This document shows positions 1 to 8,312 of a stretch of 64,000 bases of DNA, piece after piece. A program made the position numbers and the translations under genes. Source of the DNA: Candidatus Dadabacteria bacterium (GTDB taxonomy: Bacteria > Desulfobacterota_D > UBA1144 > Nemesobacterales > Nemesobacteraceae); NCBI GenBank assembly GCA_951812945.1, contig CATOTB010000001.1, forward strand, positions 614,198 to 678,197, read 5' to 3'. The notes beneath the pieces were generated by a model. It was not told the origin of the DNA, ran no database searches, and saw nothing but the letters and a program-made list of their open reading frames with translations. Position 1 is the first letter of the stretch. Every line of letters starts with the position of its first letter.

Positions 1-87
1 AAAGGGCGTATCAAGCAACTTCAGAATCTTCGTTACGCGACGCGAGAAAGACTGATGGACGCAAAGACGCTGGATGATATCTGGTAG
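1..87 (+). CDS. 3' end of an unidentified gene (partial)
   Basis: An open frame runs from the first base of the window to a TAG at 85-87 and encodes 28 residues, basic and helical in character, ending in DDIW. The 5' part lies outside the window. The fragment is too short to assign to any family. It is called coding only because the frame is open from the edge and the following 256 bases contain no better candidate. Confidence 0.35.
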   Translation, partial: KGRIKQLQNLRYATRERLMDAKTLDDIW

Positions 88-216
88 TGGAACTATCTCC
101 CAACTGGTAAAGCTTTTTCTTTGTGGGTTTGAGTTCAAACCGCTGTTTTCGCAACCTTCAACCAACTCAACTTTTTAGCGAAAGTTATACTTGCTCTTTA
201 CAACTTCCTTTTCCGC

Positions 217-246
217 TTGACAAACAACCTCTAATATAGATATTGA
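217..246 (+). promoter_or_regulatory. Possible sigma70-type promoter for the cytochrome c gene
   Basis: TTGACA lies at 217-222. A weak TATTGA -10 candidate lies at 241-246, giving an 18-base spacer. The site lies in the AT-rich gap 88-343, about 100 bases upstream of the cytochrome gene. The gap also holds a near-perfect 16-bp palindrome, GGTTTGAG/TTCAAACC, at 126-141. The -35 is consensus but the -10 is poor, so this is tentative. Confidence 0.3.
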
Positions 247-343
247 TTATCCAGAATATCTGGGTAAACCCTCCCTGTTCATGCGGTTAGCTGCGAACCG
301 TAGCCGACGAATTCAGGTGTATTTGTCTATAGAGGCGTAAACT

Positions 344-874
344 ATGATTGAAAAAGTGTTTAGAAGGAAAAAATTACTAATAGCGGTTTTGATTATAGCC
401 GCCGCACTTTATTTTGTTCTCGGACGTTACGACGTCTCGGCGACAAAACCGGATCCCAAAATTGTAAACATGATTCTTCACAGCATTGCCGAGAGATCTA
501 TAAAGAGAAACTCCGCGGGCCTCACGGTTCCCTACAACGTTAATGATAAGGATATGTATTTGAAGGGCTTTAAGGAATATGATCACATGTGCGTTCAGTG
601 CCATGGAGCACCCGGCGTCGAAGCTTCGCCGACTGGTAAGGGCCTTTTTCCGCCTCCGCCCAAATTCCCTGAGGAAAAACTGTATGAGTATTCCCTGAAA
701 GACATCTTCTGGGTCACTAAGAACGGGGTTAAGATGACGGGAATGCCGGCTTACGGACCGACGCATGAAGACGAGACAATCTGGGCGGTCGCCATATTTC
801 TTGATAAGTCCAGAGATTTATCCGAAGCGGAATATAAGAGCCTCAGGGATAAATATTCTGATACACATCATTAA
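344..874 (+). CDS. Membrane-anchored mono-haem cytochrome c
   Basis: This 176-residue protein has a basic N-terminus, a hydrophobic segment at about residues 11-27 (uncleaved anchor or signal peptide), and one periplasmic class I cytochrome c domain. The haem-binding CVQCH motif is at residues 83-87. A downstream M-P-A-Y-G segment (Met134) is the likely sixth iron ligand. A proline-rich stretch (GLFPPPPKF) follows the haem site, as in the cbb3-type/cytochrome c XIII family. It is expected to shuttle electrons on the outer face of the inner membrane. No oxidase or dehydrogenase subunit is adjacent, so the partner is unknown. It stands alone between the window edge and the SUF operon. Confidence 0.85.
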   Translation: MIEKVFRRKKLLIAVLIIAAALYFVLGRYDVSATKPDPKIVNMILHSIAERSIKRNSAGLTVPYNVNDKDMYLKGFKEYDHMCVQCHGAPGVEASPTGKGLFPPPPKFPEEKLYEYSLKDIFWVTKNGVKMTGMPAYGPTHEDETIWAVAIFLDKSRDLSEAEYKSLRDKYSDTHH

Positions 875-875
875 T

Positions 876-894
876 GTCCGTAGCTTAAACGGAC
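876..894 (+). terminator. Small stem-loop after the cytochrome gene
   Basis: GTCCGT (876-881) and ACGGAC (889-894) form a perfect 6-bp stem with a 7-base loop immediately after the cytochrome stop codon (872-874). No clear U-run follows, so it may be a weak or Rho-assisted 3' end rather than a full intrinsic terminator. Confidence 0.35.
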
Positions 895-934
895 CACTAA
901 AATCATTTGAAAAGTGTTTCTTTGTCACTTCCAG

Positions 935-1005
935 TTGACTTTGTTCGAATACTGGTAATGATTACCACTTAGATAGCTATTTTATGGATATACAAAGTAT
1001 ACAAT
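935..1005 (+). promoter_or_regulatory. Putative operator/promoter region of the Rrf2-SUF operon
   Basis: Two perfect 13-bp inverted repeats lie upstream of the regulator gene: GGTAAT-G-ATTACC at 954-966 and TATAC-AAA-GTATA at 989-1001. TTGACT at 935-940 could be a -35 element. TACAAT at 1000-1005, inside or beside the second palindrome, could be a -10. Rrf2 regulators bind dyad sites and are often autoregulated, so these are good operator candidates. No Shine-Dalgarno sequence precedes the ATG at 1012. If TACAAT is the -10, transcription would start at or next to the ATG (leaderless mRNA). Confidence 0.5.
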
Positions 1006-1011
1006 AACGTT

Positions 1012-1431
1012 ATGCAGGTAAGCAGAACACTTGATTACGCCGTCAGATGCCTTATCCATATGGGAGGTAATCCGGGGTTTAAGTTCAGCATGAAGCAGAT
1101 ATCCGAAACCCAGCACATTCCGCAAAACTACTTGGCCAAGGTGATGAGAAGGCTTGTTAATCGCGGCATCCTCAGGTCGAAAGTGGGGCCTGAGGGTGGA
1201 TACATGCTTCGCAAATTGCCACATGAACTCAGTCTGAGAGAGGTATACGAAGCCATAGAGGGAGAGATAAGGATAGTGGACTGCATGGACGACGATGGAC
1301 CCTGCGCTCTCTATGAGAACTGCGGGCAGCTTCCTCTTTGGGATAAGCTCAAAGTATCCATGACAAGGATTCTTGAAGATACCACTATCGGGGATATGGT
1401 GGAAGAGACTCGAAGCGGCAAAAGACATTAA
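1012..1431 (+). CDS. Rrf2/IscR-family Fe-S-sensing transcriptional regulator
   Basis: This 139-residue protein is a full-length Rrf2 family member. An N-terminal winged helix-turn-helix (about 1-70, with the family-typical GGY at 62-64) is followed by a dimerisation helix. Three cysteines, Cys91, Cys98 and Cys104, lie where IscR-type proteins hold a [2Fe-2S] cluster. It heads the sufBCD cluster; its stop is 18 bases before sufB, with a strong AGGAGG between. By family knowledge it should report Fe-S status to the suf genes and to itself, probably through the palindromes just upstream. Whether it represses or activates cannot be read from the sequence. Confidence 0.88.
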   Translation: MQVSRTLDYAVRCLIHMGGNPGFKFSMKQISETQHIPQNYLAKVMRRLVNRGILRSKVGPEGGYMLRKLPHELSLREVYEAIEGEIRIVDCMDDDGPCALYENCGQLPLWDKLKVSMTRILEDTTIGDMVEETRSGKRH

Positions 1432-1449
1432 CAGGAGGATATTTTCTTA

Positions 1450-2886
1450 ATGAGCGTTGATCTTGAAAAACTCGCGCAGGAGGAATACAAGTACGGATTC
1501 GTAACTGATGTCGAGCAGGAGATTGCTCCCAAGGGCCTAAACGAGGATGTCATCAGGATGATCTCCTCGAAAAAGAATGAACCTGAGTGGCTTCTCGAAT
1601 GGCGCCTAGGAGCTTATGAGCGCTGGAAGAAAATGAAAGAGCCCCGGTGGGCTTTTCTTAGGTATCCGAAGATAGATTTTAACGACATAAGTTACTACGC
1701 GGCGCCAAAAAACAATCCGAGGCCGAAAAGCCTTGACGAGATCGACCCTGAGATAAAGGAGACCTACGACAAGCTCGGTATTCCGCTTGAGGAACAGAAG
1801 ATGCTGGCGGGTGTCGCGGTCGACGCTGTTTTTGACAGCGTTTCGGTTTTCACCACTTTTAAGGAGAAGCTTGCCGAGGAAGGGGTTATTTTCTGCTCCA
1901 TATCCGAGGCCGTTGAAGAACATCCCGATCTTGTGCGCAAGTACCTGGGTTCCGTAGTGCCCCGCGGGGATAATTTCTACGCGGCTTTGAATTCCGCGGT
2001 CTTCACGGACGGCTCCTTTGTCTACATTCCCAAGGGAGTAAGATGCCCAATGGAACTCTCGACCTATTTCCGCATAAACGCGGAGAATACCGGGCAGTTT
2101 GAAAGAACGCTTATAATCGCCGAAGAGGGCAGCTATGTAAGCTATCTTGAGGGCTGCACGGCGCCTCAAAGGGACGAGAGCCAGCTCCACGCAGCCGTGG
2201 TTGAACTCATAGCTCATGATGACGCCACCATAAAGTATTCGACTATACAGAACTGGTACCCGGGAGATAAGCAGGGCAAGGGCGGAATATACAATTTTGT
2301 TACCAAGAGGGGAAGATGCATTGGCAGAGCCTCAAGGATTTCCTGGACGCAGGTTGAGACCGGTTCTGCTATCACGTGGAAATATCCAAGCTGTATTCTC
2401 GAGGGGGACAATTCGGTTGGGGAATTCTACTCCGTCGCCCTTACGAACAGGCTTCAGCAGGCCGATACCGGGACCAAGATGGTTCACGTGGGGAAAAACA
2501 CCAGCAGTACGATCATTTCCAAGGGCATTTCCGCGGGAGAGGGGCAGAACATATACAGGGGACTTGTTGAGATTGGTAAAAATGCCGAAAAGGCGAGAAA
2601 TTACACGCAGTGCGACTCGATGCTTATAGGGGACCGCTGCGGAGCACACACTTTTCCATACATAGAGGTAAGAAACTCCACGGCTCACATGGAGCACGAG
2701 GCTTCTACCTCTAAAATAGGCGAGGACCAGATGTTTTACTGTCGCCAGAGAGGGCTTTCCGCCGAAGACGCGGTTTCGCTCATAGTGAACGGTTTCTGTA
2801 AGGAAGTTTTCAAGGAACTGCCTTTTGAGTTCGCGGTTGAAGCCGAGAAGCTGCTGAGCGTAAGTCTTGAGGGAAGCGTGGGTTAA
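1450..2886 (+). CDS. sufB: SufB, Fe-S cluster assembly scaffold
   Basis: This 478-residue protein has the length and sequence features of SufB, the central scaffold subunit of the cytosolic SufBC2D complex that builds [4Fe-4S] clusters. Its C-terminal half is the beta-helical SufBD domain. It carries the conserved [10 protein letters not shown] segment, with the cysteine implicated in cluster assembly, and a late [11 protein letters not shown] stretch. An AGGAGG ribosome site at 1433-1438 fixes the start. It is followed by sufC after 50 bases. No cysteine desulfurase (sufS) or sulfur carrier (sufU/sufE) is in the window, so sulfur delivery must be encoded elsewhere. Confidence 0.96.
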   Translation: MSVDLEKLAQEEYKYGFVTDVEQEIAPKGLNEDVIRMISSKKNEPEWLLEWRLGAYERWKKMKEPRWAFLRYPKIDFNDISYYAAPKNNPRPKSLDEIDPEIKETYDKLGIPLEEQKMLAGVAVDAVFDSVSVFTTFKEKLAEEGVIFCSISEAVEEHPDLVRKYLGSVVPRGDNFYAALNSAVFTDGSFVYIPKGVRCPMELSTYFRINAENTGQFERTLIIAEEGSYVSYLEGCTAPQRDESQLHAAVVELIAHDDATIKYSTIQNWYPGDKQGKGGIYNFVTKRGRCIGRASRISWTQVETGSAITWKYPSCILEGDNSVGEFYSVALTNRLQQADTGTKMVHVGKNTSSTIISKGISAGEGQNIYRGLVEIGKNAEKARNYTQCDSMLIGDRCGAHTFPYIEVRNSTAHMEHEASTSKIGEDQMFYCRQRGLSAEDAVSLIVNGFCKEVFKELPFEFAVEAEKLLSVSLEGSVG

Positions 2887-2936
2887 TACGGGTTCCGCCG
2901 TAATTCTGAAAAAAAGATTTTTAGGAGGAGCAAAAC

Positions 2937-3671
2937 ATGCTCGAGGTGAAAAACCTGCATGTGCGGGTAGATGACAAGGAAATACTTAAAGGGATGAACA
3001 TTACCGTGGCGCCCGGGGAAGTTCACTCGATAATGGGTCCCAACGGCTCGGGGAAAAGCACGCTTGCCCAAGTTCTTGCGGGCAAGGAAGCATACGAGGT
3101 TACGGAAGGGGAGGTAACCTTTCAGGGCAAGGATCTTCTCGACCTTGAGCCCGAGGAGAGGGCATGCGAGGGAATATTCCTTGCTTTTCAGTATCCAGTT
3201 GAGATTCCGGGAGTCGCAAACACCTATCTTTTGCGAGAGGCCCTTAACGCGAAAAGGGAATACCGGGAGGAAAAGCCGCTCAAGCACGTTGAGTTTGGGA
3301 AGCTTGCCAGAGATAAGATGAAAGCGCTCGGCATTGGCGAGGATCTTCTTAAAAGATCCGTAAACGCCGGGTTTTCGGGCGGAGAGAAGAAAAGAAACGA
3401 AATATTTCAGATGCAGATACTTGAACCCACGTTGGCGGTGCTTGACGAGACGGATTCAGGTCTTGACATAGATGCTCTCAAGATAGTGGCGAACGGGGTG
3501 AATTCGATGAGAGACTCCGGACGTTCTTTTATAGTGATAACCCATTACCAGCGACTTCTTAACTATATAGTTCCCGATTTTGTCCACGTGATGGTTGATG
3601 GGAAAATCGTGAAATCGGGAGGAAAGGAACTTGCCCAGGAGCTTGAGGAAAAAGGTTACGCGGATTTCTAG
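2937..3671 (+). CDS. sufC: SufC, ATPase of the SUF complex
   Basis: This 244-residue ABC-type ATPase has no membrane domain, as expected for SufC. It shows Walker A GPNGSGKS (about 34-41), a Q-loop at FQYP (about 84-87), the signature FSGGEKKR (146-153), Walker B LAVLDE (166-171) and the H-loop ITHYQ near residue 203. It hydrolyses ATP to remodel the SufB-SufD dimer during cluster assembly. An AGGAGG just before the start supports the ATG at 2937. It lies between sufB and sufD in the same orientation. Confidence 0.96.
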   Translation: MLEVKNLHVRVDDKEILKGMNITVAPGEVHSIMGPNGSGKSTLAQVLAGKEAYEVTEGEVTFQGKDLLDLEPEERACEGIFLAFQYPVEIPGVANTYLLREALNAKREYREEKPLKHVEFGKLARDKMKALGIGEDLLKRSVNAGFSGGEKKRNEIFQMQILEPTLAVLDETDSGLDIDALKIVANGVNSMRDSGRSFIVITHYQRLLNYIVPDFVHVMVDGKIVKSGGKELAQELEEKGYADF

Positions 3672-3703
3672 GGTACCGGGTAACCGGCAAGGAGCATAAT
3701 ACG

Positions 3704-5050
3704 ATGGCTATTGTTTTTGACGGTACGCGCGAAAGTTATGTCGAGGGGCTCTCTGAGTTTCTCGGTAGCGGGCAAGAAGATACCCCCGAATGGGTAGCTG
3801 ACCTTCGACGGGAAGCGATTTCGGGGTTCGGCGAGCTTGGATTTCCGACGCTTTCTGATGAAGAGTGGAGATTTACCAACCTTGAGGCGCTTCGAAGAGG
3901 GTCCTTTTCAATCGCCGAGGACGGAATCTCGGATGTTTCTATGAAAACCGTGAATTCTTACGGATTCTCGGGGCTTGATTGTCTGCGGCTTGTCTTCGTA
4001 AACGGTCGTTTCGCCTCTTCCCTCTCAGATGCGGGGTATACTAGGGAAGGGATTGTGGTGAAAGCTCTGTCGGAGGCGATCCGGGAGGACGGTGATCTTG
4101 TAAAGGATTACCTGGCGAAATACGCCGATTATGAAAAAGACGCGTTTATCTCTCTTAACACGTCATATTTTGAAGACGGGGTATTTGTTTACGTTCCAGA
4201 CCAGACCGTTTTTGAGAAACCCGTGCATGTTCTCCACGTATCGACGGATGAAGGCCGTCCTTTGTTCATAAACCCGAGAAATCTCATCGTCATCGGGCAA
4301 AGTTCGGACGCCAAGGTTATTGAGCATTACGTATCGTTATCCCAGAGCGTTTATTTCTCAAACGTGGTTACGGAGGTTGTCTGTGGTGAAAACGCGAACC
4401 TCGAACATTACAGGCTTGAATTTGAAAGCCAGAAGGCGTTTAATTTTTCCACACTGAGGGTAAATCAGCAGAAAAACAGCAACATCGCTTCACACTCAAT
4501 TCTCTACGGAGGAGCTATAGTGAGGAACAACGTTCATCCCGTTCTGGCGGGAGAAGGATGCAACTCCGACATTTACGGCCTTTTCATGTCCGAGGGGCGC
4601 CAGCACATGGATAACTTCATGCGGGTTGAGCACGCAAGCCCTCATTGCGACAGCCGCCAGTTCTATAACGGCGTGCTTGACGGCCGCTCAAAGGGAGTTT
4701 TTCACGGAAGAATACTGGTTCACGAAGGTGCCGAGAAAACGGACGCAAAGCAGACTAACAGGAATCTTCTTCTCTCCGACACGGCTCAGATAGACACGAA
4801 ACCCCAGCTTGAGATATACAACGATGACGTCAAGTGCACTCATGGCGCCACGATCGGACAGATGGACGAAGAGGCCCTTTTTTACTTGTGCTCAAGAGGA
4901 ATTTCCATGAAGACGGCAAAGATCATAATGCTCCGTGCTTTTACTAACCAGACTCTTGAGCATATGTCGATTGACTCCGTGAGAGAGGCTCTTGAGAACA
5001 CTGTCATGAAATGGTTTGAGCAAAGGCTCGGAAACGGCGACGGGAGATAA
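3704..5050 (+). CDS. sufD: SufD, Fe-S cluster assembly subunit
   Basis: This 448-residue protein has the SufBD beta-helix and the typical C-terminal EALFYLCSRGIS and REALENTVMKW segments. It is the SufB paralogue that pairs with SufB on the SufC dimer and is linked to iron entry. The central HGRILVHEGAEKTDAKQTNRN region is the usual SufD signature. It starts 32 bases after sufC and is followed within four bases by the Rieske gene, so all four genes are probably co-transcribed. Confidence 0.95.
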   Translation: MAIVFDGTRESYVEGLSEFLGSGQEDTPEWVADLRREAISGFGELGFPTLSDEEWRFTNLEALRRGSFSIAEDGISDVSMKTVNSYGFSGLDCLRLVFVNGRFASSLSDAGYTREGIVVKALSEAIREDGDLVKDYLAKYADYEKDAFISLNTSYFEDGVFVYVPDQTVFEKPVHVLHVSTDEGRPLFINPRNLIVIGQSSDAKVIEHYVSLSQSVYFSNVVTEVVCGENANLEHYRLEFESQKAFNFSTLRVNQQKNSNIASHSILYGGAIVRNNVHPVLAGEGCNSDIYGLFMSEGRQHMDNFMRVEHASPHCDSRQFYNGVLDGRSKGVFHGRILVHEGAEKTDAKQTNRNLLLSDTAQIDTKPQLEIYNDDVKCTHGATIGQMDEEALFYLCSRGISMKTAKIIMLRAFTNQTLEHMSIDSVREALENTVMKWFEQRLGNGDGR

Positions 5051-5054
5051 GCTT

Positions 5055-5369
5055 ATGTCAGATTTCGAGAAGGTGGCTGAGGTCTCGGACATAGCGGAAG
5101 GAGAAGTGGAATCCTTTTTCGTTGGCGGAGAAGCGATTGCCATATGCAGGGTTGAGGGAGATTTCTACGCTTTTAAGGATGAATGTACTCACCAGTGTTT
5201 TACTCTTTCAGACGGCGATCTTGACGGAGAACGCATCACCTGCTGTTACCACGGGGCTGAGTTCAACGTCAGGACGGGCGAGGTGCTCTGTCTCCCGGCA
5301 GTAGAACCTCTCGAGATCTACCCGGTAAAAATTGACGGGGACGACATACTTATAAAACTAGATGACTGA
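5055..5369 (+). CDS. Rieske-type [2Fe-2S] ferredoxin of the SUF operon
   Basis: This 104-residue single-domain Rieske protein has both cluster-binding boxes, C-T-H and C-C-Y-H-G, separated by 16 residues. It resembles the small NirD/biphenyl-dioxygenase-type ferredoxins, soluble and without a membrane anchor. The ATG at 5055 is chosen because it lies four bases after the sufD stop. An upstream in-frame start at 5016 would overlap sufD by 35 bases. Its place as the last suf gene suggests it supplies electrons for cluster assembly or serves as a client; this is inferred from position only. Confidence 0.85.
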   Translation: MSDFEKVAEVSDIAEGEVESFFVGGEAIAICRVEGDFYAFKDECTHQCFTLSDGDLDGERITCCYHGAEFNVRTGEVLCLPAVEPLEIYPVKIDGDDILIKLDD

Positions 5370-5385
5370 ATATCCCCGCCTTTTT

Positions 5386-5811
5386 TTATCCCGCGGGTTT
5401 GAATTTAGGGAGGGTGACCTCATCGGTAACGTCATCGAAGCAGACCTGAACGTCCATACCGATGGACACGTCCTTTGGATCAACGTCAACAACGTTTGAC
5501 ATCATCTTCACCCCTTCTTCCATCTCAATGAGGGCTACCACATAGGGAGGTTCTCCCTTGTAAGCTTTCGAAGGTCCCATGTGATGTATGGAAAAAGTCC
5601 ACACTTTCCCCCGTCCCTCACTCTCAACCCACTCTATGTCATCACTCATGTCCCCTCCCGGGGAAAGAGCTCTTGGGTAAAAGAAAAACTCTCCGGTTTC
5701 CCTTGACCTGGGGATAACCAGCCTGTGCTCCTTGGCAGCTTCCCAAAAAGGCTTTGTCTCGGGCCGGAACTCAGGCAAAGGCTTGTTGTACTCTTTTTTC
5801 TCTTCTGACAT
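5386..5811 (-). CDS. DUF35 OB-fold protein with a degenerate zinc ribbon
   Basis: This 141-residue protein has the DUF35 layout: an N-terminal FWEAAKEHRLVIPR helix-strand, a rubredoxin-like ribbon region and a C-terminal OB-fold (about 60-141) that ends in LPKFKPAG. DUF35 proteins are partners of thiolase-like enzymes and help channel acyl-CoA. The four zinc-binding cysteines expected near residues 36, 39, 50 and 53 are Ser, Thr, Ser and Gly, while the surrounding FYPRALSPG frame is intact. It therefore should not bind zinc. It is transcribed directly after the thiolase-like gene, with a 21-base gap. Confidence 0.85.
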   Translation of the reverse strand: MSEEKKEYNKPLPEFRPETKPFWEAAKEHRLVIPRSRETGEFFFYPRALSPGGDMSDDIEWVESEGRGKVWTFSIHHMGPSKAYKGEPPYVVALIEMEEGVKMMSNVVDVDPKDVSIGMDVQVCFDDVTDEVTLPKFKPAG

Positions 5812-5832
5812 CTTCTTTGTCTCCTTTATGTG

Positions 5833-7044
5833 TTAATTAATCGGCTGGTTGCCCAGTACCACCGTGCTGTGAGCCGACACTATCCCGCCGTTTCCATGAA
5901 CCACGGCCACCTCAGGATCCTCCACCTGCCTTGACCCCGCGTCTCCCCTCAGCTGAAGCGTGGCTTCCACCACATGATGCATGGCGCCAAGGTGAGCTTG
6001 TGAGAGCAGTCCCCCGTGGGTGTTAACAGGAAGGTCCTTCCCTATCTCCATTCTTCCCTCAAGAGCAAACGCTCCTCCCTCTCCCTTGGGAACAAACCCC
6101 AGTCCCTCAAGCTCAAGGAGCACTGTTATGGTGAAGCAGTCATAAAGAAACGCTATGTCAACGTCCCTTGGTTCTATCCCCGCGGTGTTAAAAGCCTTCT
6201 GCCCCGAACGCTCCACAGCGTTGTATATCTGATCTAGGTTCTCAAGAGTTGTGAGGTACTGATGGGAGTATCCCTGTCCCATTCCCCAGAGATAAGCAAG
6301 ATCGTTTTCTATACCAAGCTCTTTTGCCTTGTCTTCTGTAGTTACTATGAAGGCTGCTCCTCCGTCTGAGATAATGGAGCAGTCATACTTGGTAAGGGGC
6401 TCGGCTATCACCCTTGAACTAAGAACATCTTCTATTGAGAGAGGATCCTTGTTCATGGCGTTTTCTTTATCCGCGGCGTGCTTTCTCATTGTTACCGCAA
6501 CCGCTGCAAGGTGTTCTCTTCGTGCGCCCCAGTCATGGAGGTATCTCTGCGCGGCAAGCGCGTATCCCCCGGGAGTAGTCAGTCCGTAGGGGAACTCAAA
6601 CTCCGCATGGCACATCTCCCTTATAAGGGCGAGCATACCTGAAGACGATATTCCGGAGAGGGTGTTGTCCCCTCTTACGCAGAGTACCACTTCAGATTGT
6701 CCTGAGGCTATCGCCATGGCGGCTTCAGCCACCATCCACACCGCCGTCGCTCCCCCCACGGCAACCGAGGAGAAGAACCTCGGGTTCATGCCGAAGTAAT
6801 CGGCAAAGGTGGTGCAGTGCATGAAAGTGTGTTCTACGAGGGAGAACGCAGTTACAAGTCCGTCCACGTCGTCTTTTTTTATCCCCGCGTCCTCAATGGC
6901 AAGCTTAGAAGCTTCGCTCAGGAAATGAAAGGAGCTTTTATCCGGGATTTTTCCCTGTTCGGTTTCGCCCACCCCGGCGATAACCACTTTTTTCTTTTTA
7001 AGAAGTTCTCGGGTCTCTTGTATGCCCGGAAGATTCTCTGACAT
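5833..7044 (-). CDS. Thiolase-like (lipid-transfer protein type) acyl-CoA enzyme
   Basis: This 403-residue protein is of the SCP2/lipid-transfer thiolase type found beside DUF35 genes. Thiolase-fold hallmarks are present: a YDCFT motif, a late N-T-H-G-G-L-L-S region, QLRGDAGSRQV, and a terminal VHGNGGIVS. The nucleophile position near residue 95, normally a cysteine in a CASG-like motif, reads SVAVGGAT with no cysteine. It may therefore not carry out a Claisen condensation. In the actinobacterial Ltp2-DUF35 pair a thiolase-like subunit acts as a retro-aldolase, a plausible alternative. A strong AAGGAGG precedes the ATG. The substrate is unknown. Confidence 0.8.
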   Translation of the reverse strand: MSENLPGIQETRELLKKKKVVIAGVGETEQGKIPDKSSFHFLSEASKLAIEDAGIKKDDVDGLVTAFSLVEHTFMHCTTFADYFGMNPRFFSSVAVGGATAVWMVAEAAMAIASGQSEVVLCVRGDNTLSGISSSGMLALIREMCHAEFEFPYGLTTPGGYALAAQRYLHDWGARREHLAAVAVTMRKHAADKENAMNKDPLSIEDVLSSRVIAEPLTKYDCSIISDGGAAFIVTTEDKAKELGIENDLAYLWGMGQGYSHQYLTTLENLDQIYNAVERSGQKAFNTAGIEPRDVDIAFLYDCFTITVLLELEGLGFVPKGEGGAFALEGRMEIGKDLPVNTHGGLLSQAHLGAMHHVVEATLQLRGDAGSRQVEDPEVAVVHGNGGIVSAHSTVVLGNQPIN

Positions 7045-7182
7045 TTTGGTGCTTCCTCCTTGATAAAACTTAACTCTTTGTATTCAAAATCCGTATCATA
7101 TTACTATATATATCCTCTGTTTGCCAAACTGCAGGGACCAAATACACTCTGTGAATAGTTCTCTTTTTATGCTCAAAGAAAG

Positions 7183-7188
7183 TATAAT
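7183..7188 (+). promoter_or_regulatory. TATAAT box immediately before the luciferase-like gene
   Basis: A perfect TATAAT sits nine bases before the ATG at 7198. No Shine-Dalgarno sequence lies between, and there is no clear -35. Transcription from this box would begin within about three bases of the start codon, making the mRNA leaderless or nearly so. Confidence 0.35.
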
Positions 7189-7197
7189 GTTTCGGAA

Positions 7198-8295
7198 ATG
7201 GAACTTGGATACTTCGCTATACCCCTTCATCCGGCTGGCTCCTCTTTTTCCGATACACTCGAAGCGGACATGGAGCAGATGGTTTTTCTCGACGAGATCG
7301 GCTTCAGGGAAGCCTGGATAGGAGAGCACTTCACGGCCGGGTGGGAGAACATACCGGCCCCTGACCTTTTCATAGCCAAAGCCGCTGCCCTCACGGAGCG
7401 TATAATCTTCGGTACGGGTGTTTCGTGTCTGCCTCAGCACGACCCTTTCATGCTGGCGCATAGAATCGCGGTTCTCGACCACCTGCTTAAGGGAAGATTC
7501 TACTGGGGAGTGGGAGCCGGGAGTTTCATCGGAGACTTTAAGGCATTCGGCATAAACCCGAAGACCGGGGAACAGAGAAAGCTTATGAACGAGTCCCTTG
7601 AGATGATACTGAATCTGTGGAACGATCCACGCCCAGGCACCTACGGCAACTCCCGGTGGAGTTTCACCGTCCCAGACCCCGTGGAAAAAGTTGGTCTTGG
7701 GGTGCACACGAAGCCATATCAGAAACCCCATCCTCCTATAGCGGTTGCGGGAATCTCGGAGAATTCCGCGAGCCTGAGGACCGCCGGGGAAAGGGGCTGG
7801 ATACCCATGAGCATAAATTTCGTTACCCGTGACGTACTTAAATCTCACTGGGCGGGGTACGAGCAGGGAGCGGATGCCGCTGGCGGAACTGCGGAGAGGG
7901 GTAAGTGGAGAATCGCAAGGGACATCTACATTGCGGAGACCACGGAGGAAGCGAGAAAAGAGGTAATAGAAGGTACGCTCGCAAGAGATTTCCGGGATTA
8001 CTTTTTCAAGATAGTTCCCCTGATAAGAAACAACCTGAACCTGTTTAAAATTGACAAGTCAATGTCTGACCAAGAGGTGACTATGGATTACATGATCGAG
8101 AACATGTGGCTTGTCGGAAATCCCCAGGAAGTTGCCAGGAAGATAATTGAGCTTCATGAATTTGTCGGGGGATTCGGGGTGCTTCTGGTCATGGGGCACG
8201 AGTGGAGCCCGAAGGAAAAATGGCAGAAATCAATGAGGCTGCTCAAAGAAGAAGTTCTTCCGATTGTGAAAAAGAACCTGATGCAGGGAACCTGA
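7198..8295 (+). CDS. Luciferase-like (LLM class) flavin-dependent oxidoreductase
   Basis: This 365-residue protein has the bacterial luciferase-like TIM-barrel fold. The N-terminal MELGYFAIPLHPAG strand, the IGEHFT segment and the HDPFMLAHRIAVLDHL and FYWGVGAGSF segments fit the alkanal or F420/FMN-dependent monooxygenase group. The substrate cannot be assigned. It is divergent from the thiolase-like gene across a 153-base gap and converges on cysH with 17 bases between. The neighbouring acyl-CoA genes make a role in oxidising an alkyl or terpenoid compound possible but unproven. Confidence 0.85.
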   Translation: MELGYFAIPLHPAGSSFSDTLEADMEQMVFLDEIGFREAWIGEHFTAGWENIPAPDLFIAKAAALTERIIFGTGVSCLPQHDPFMLAHRIAVLDHLLKGRFYWGVGAGSFIGDFKAFGINPKTGEQRKLMNESLEMILNLWNDPRPGTYGNSRWSFTVPDPVEKVGLGVHTKPYQKPHPPIAVAGISENSASLRTAGERGWIPMSINFVTRDVLKSHWAGYEQGADAAGGTAERGKWRIARDIYIAETTEEARKEVIEGTLARDFRDYFFKIVPLIRNNLNLFKIDKSMSDQEVTMDYMIENMWLVGNPQEVARKIIELHEFVGGFGVLLVMGHEWSPKEKWQKSMRLLKEEVLPIVKKNLMQGT

Positions 8296-8312
8296 AATCC
8301 ACCCTCTGCTCT

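Noticed and set aside
126..141. GGTTTGAG/TTCAAACC considered as the T-arm of a tRNA
   Set aside because: No acceptor, D or anticodon arm can be built around it.
5370..5390. T-run after the Rieske gene as an intrinsic terminator
   Set aside because: No GC-rich stem precedes the T-run on the plus strand, and it overlaps the stop of the convergent gene.
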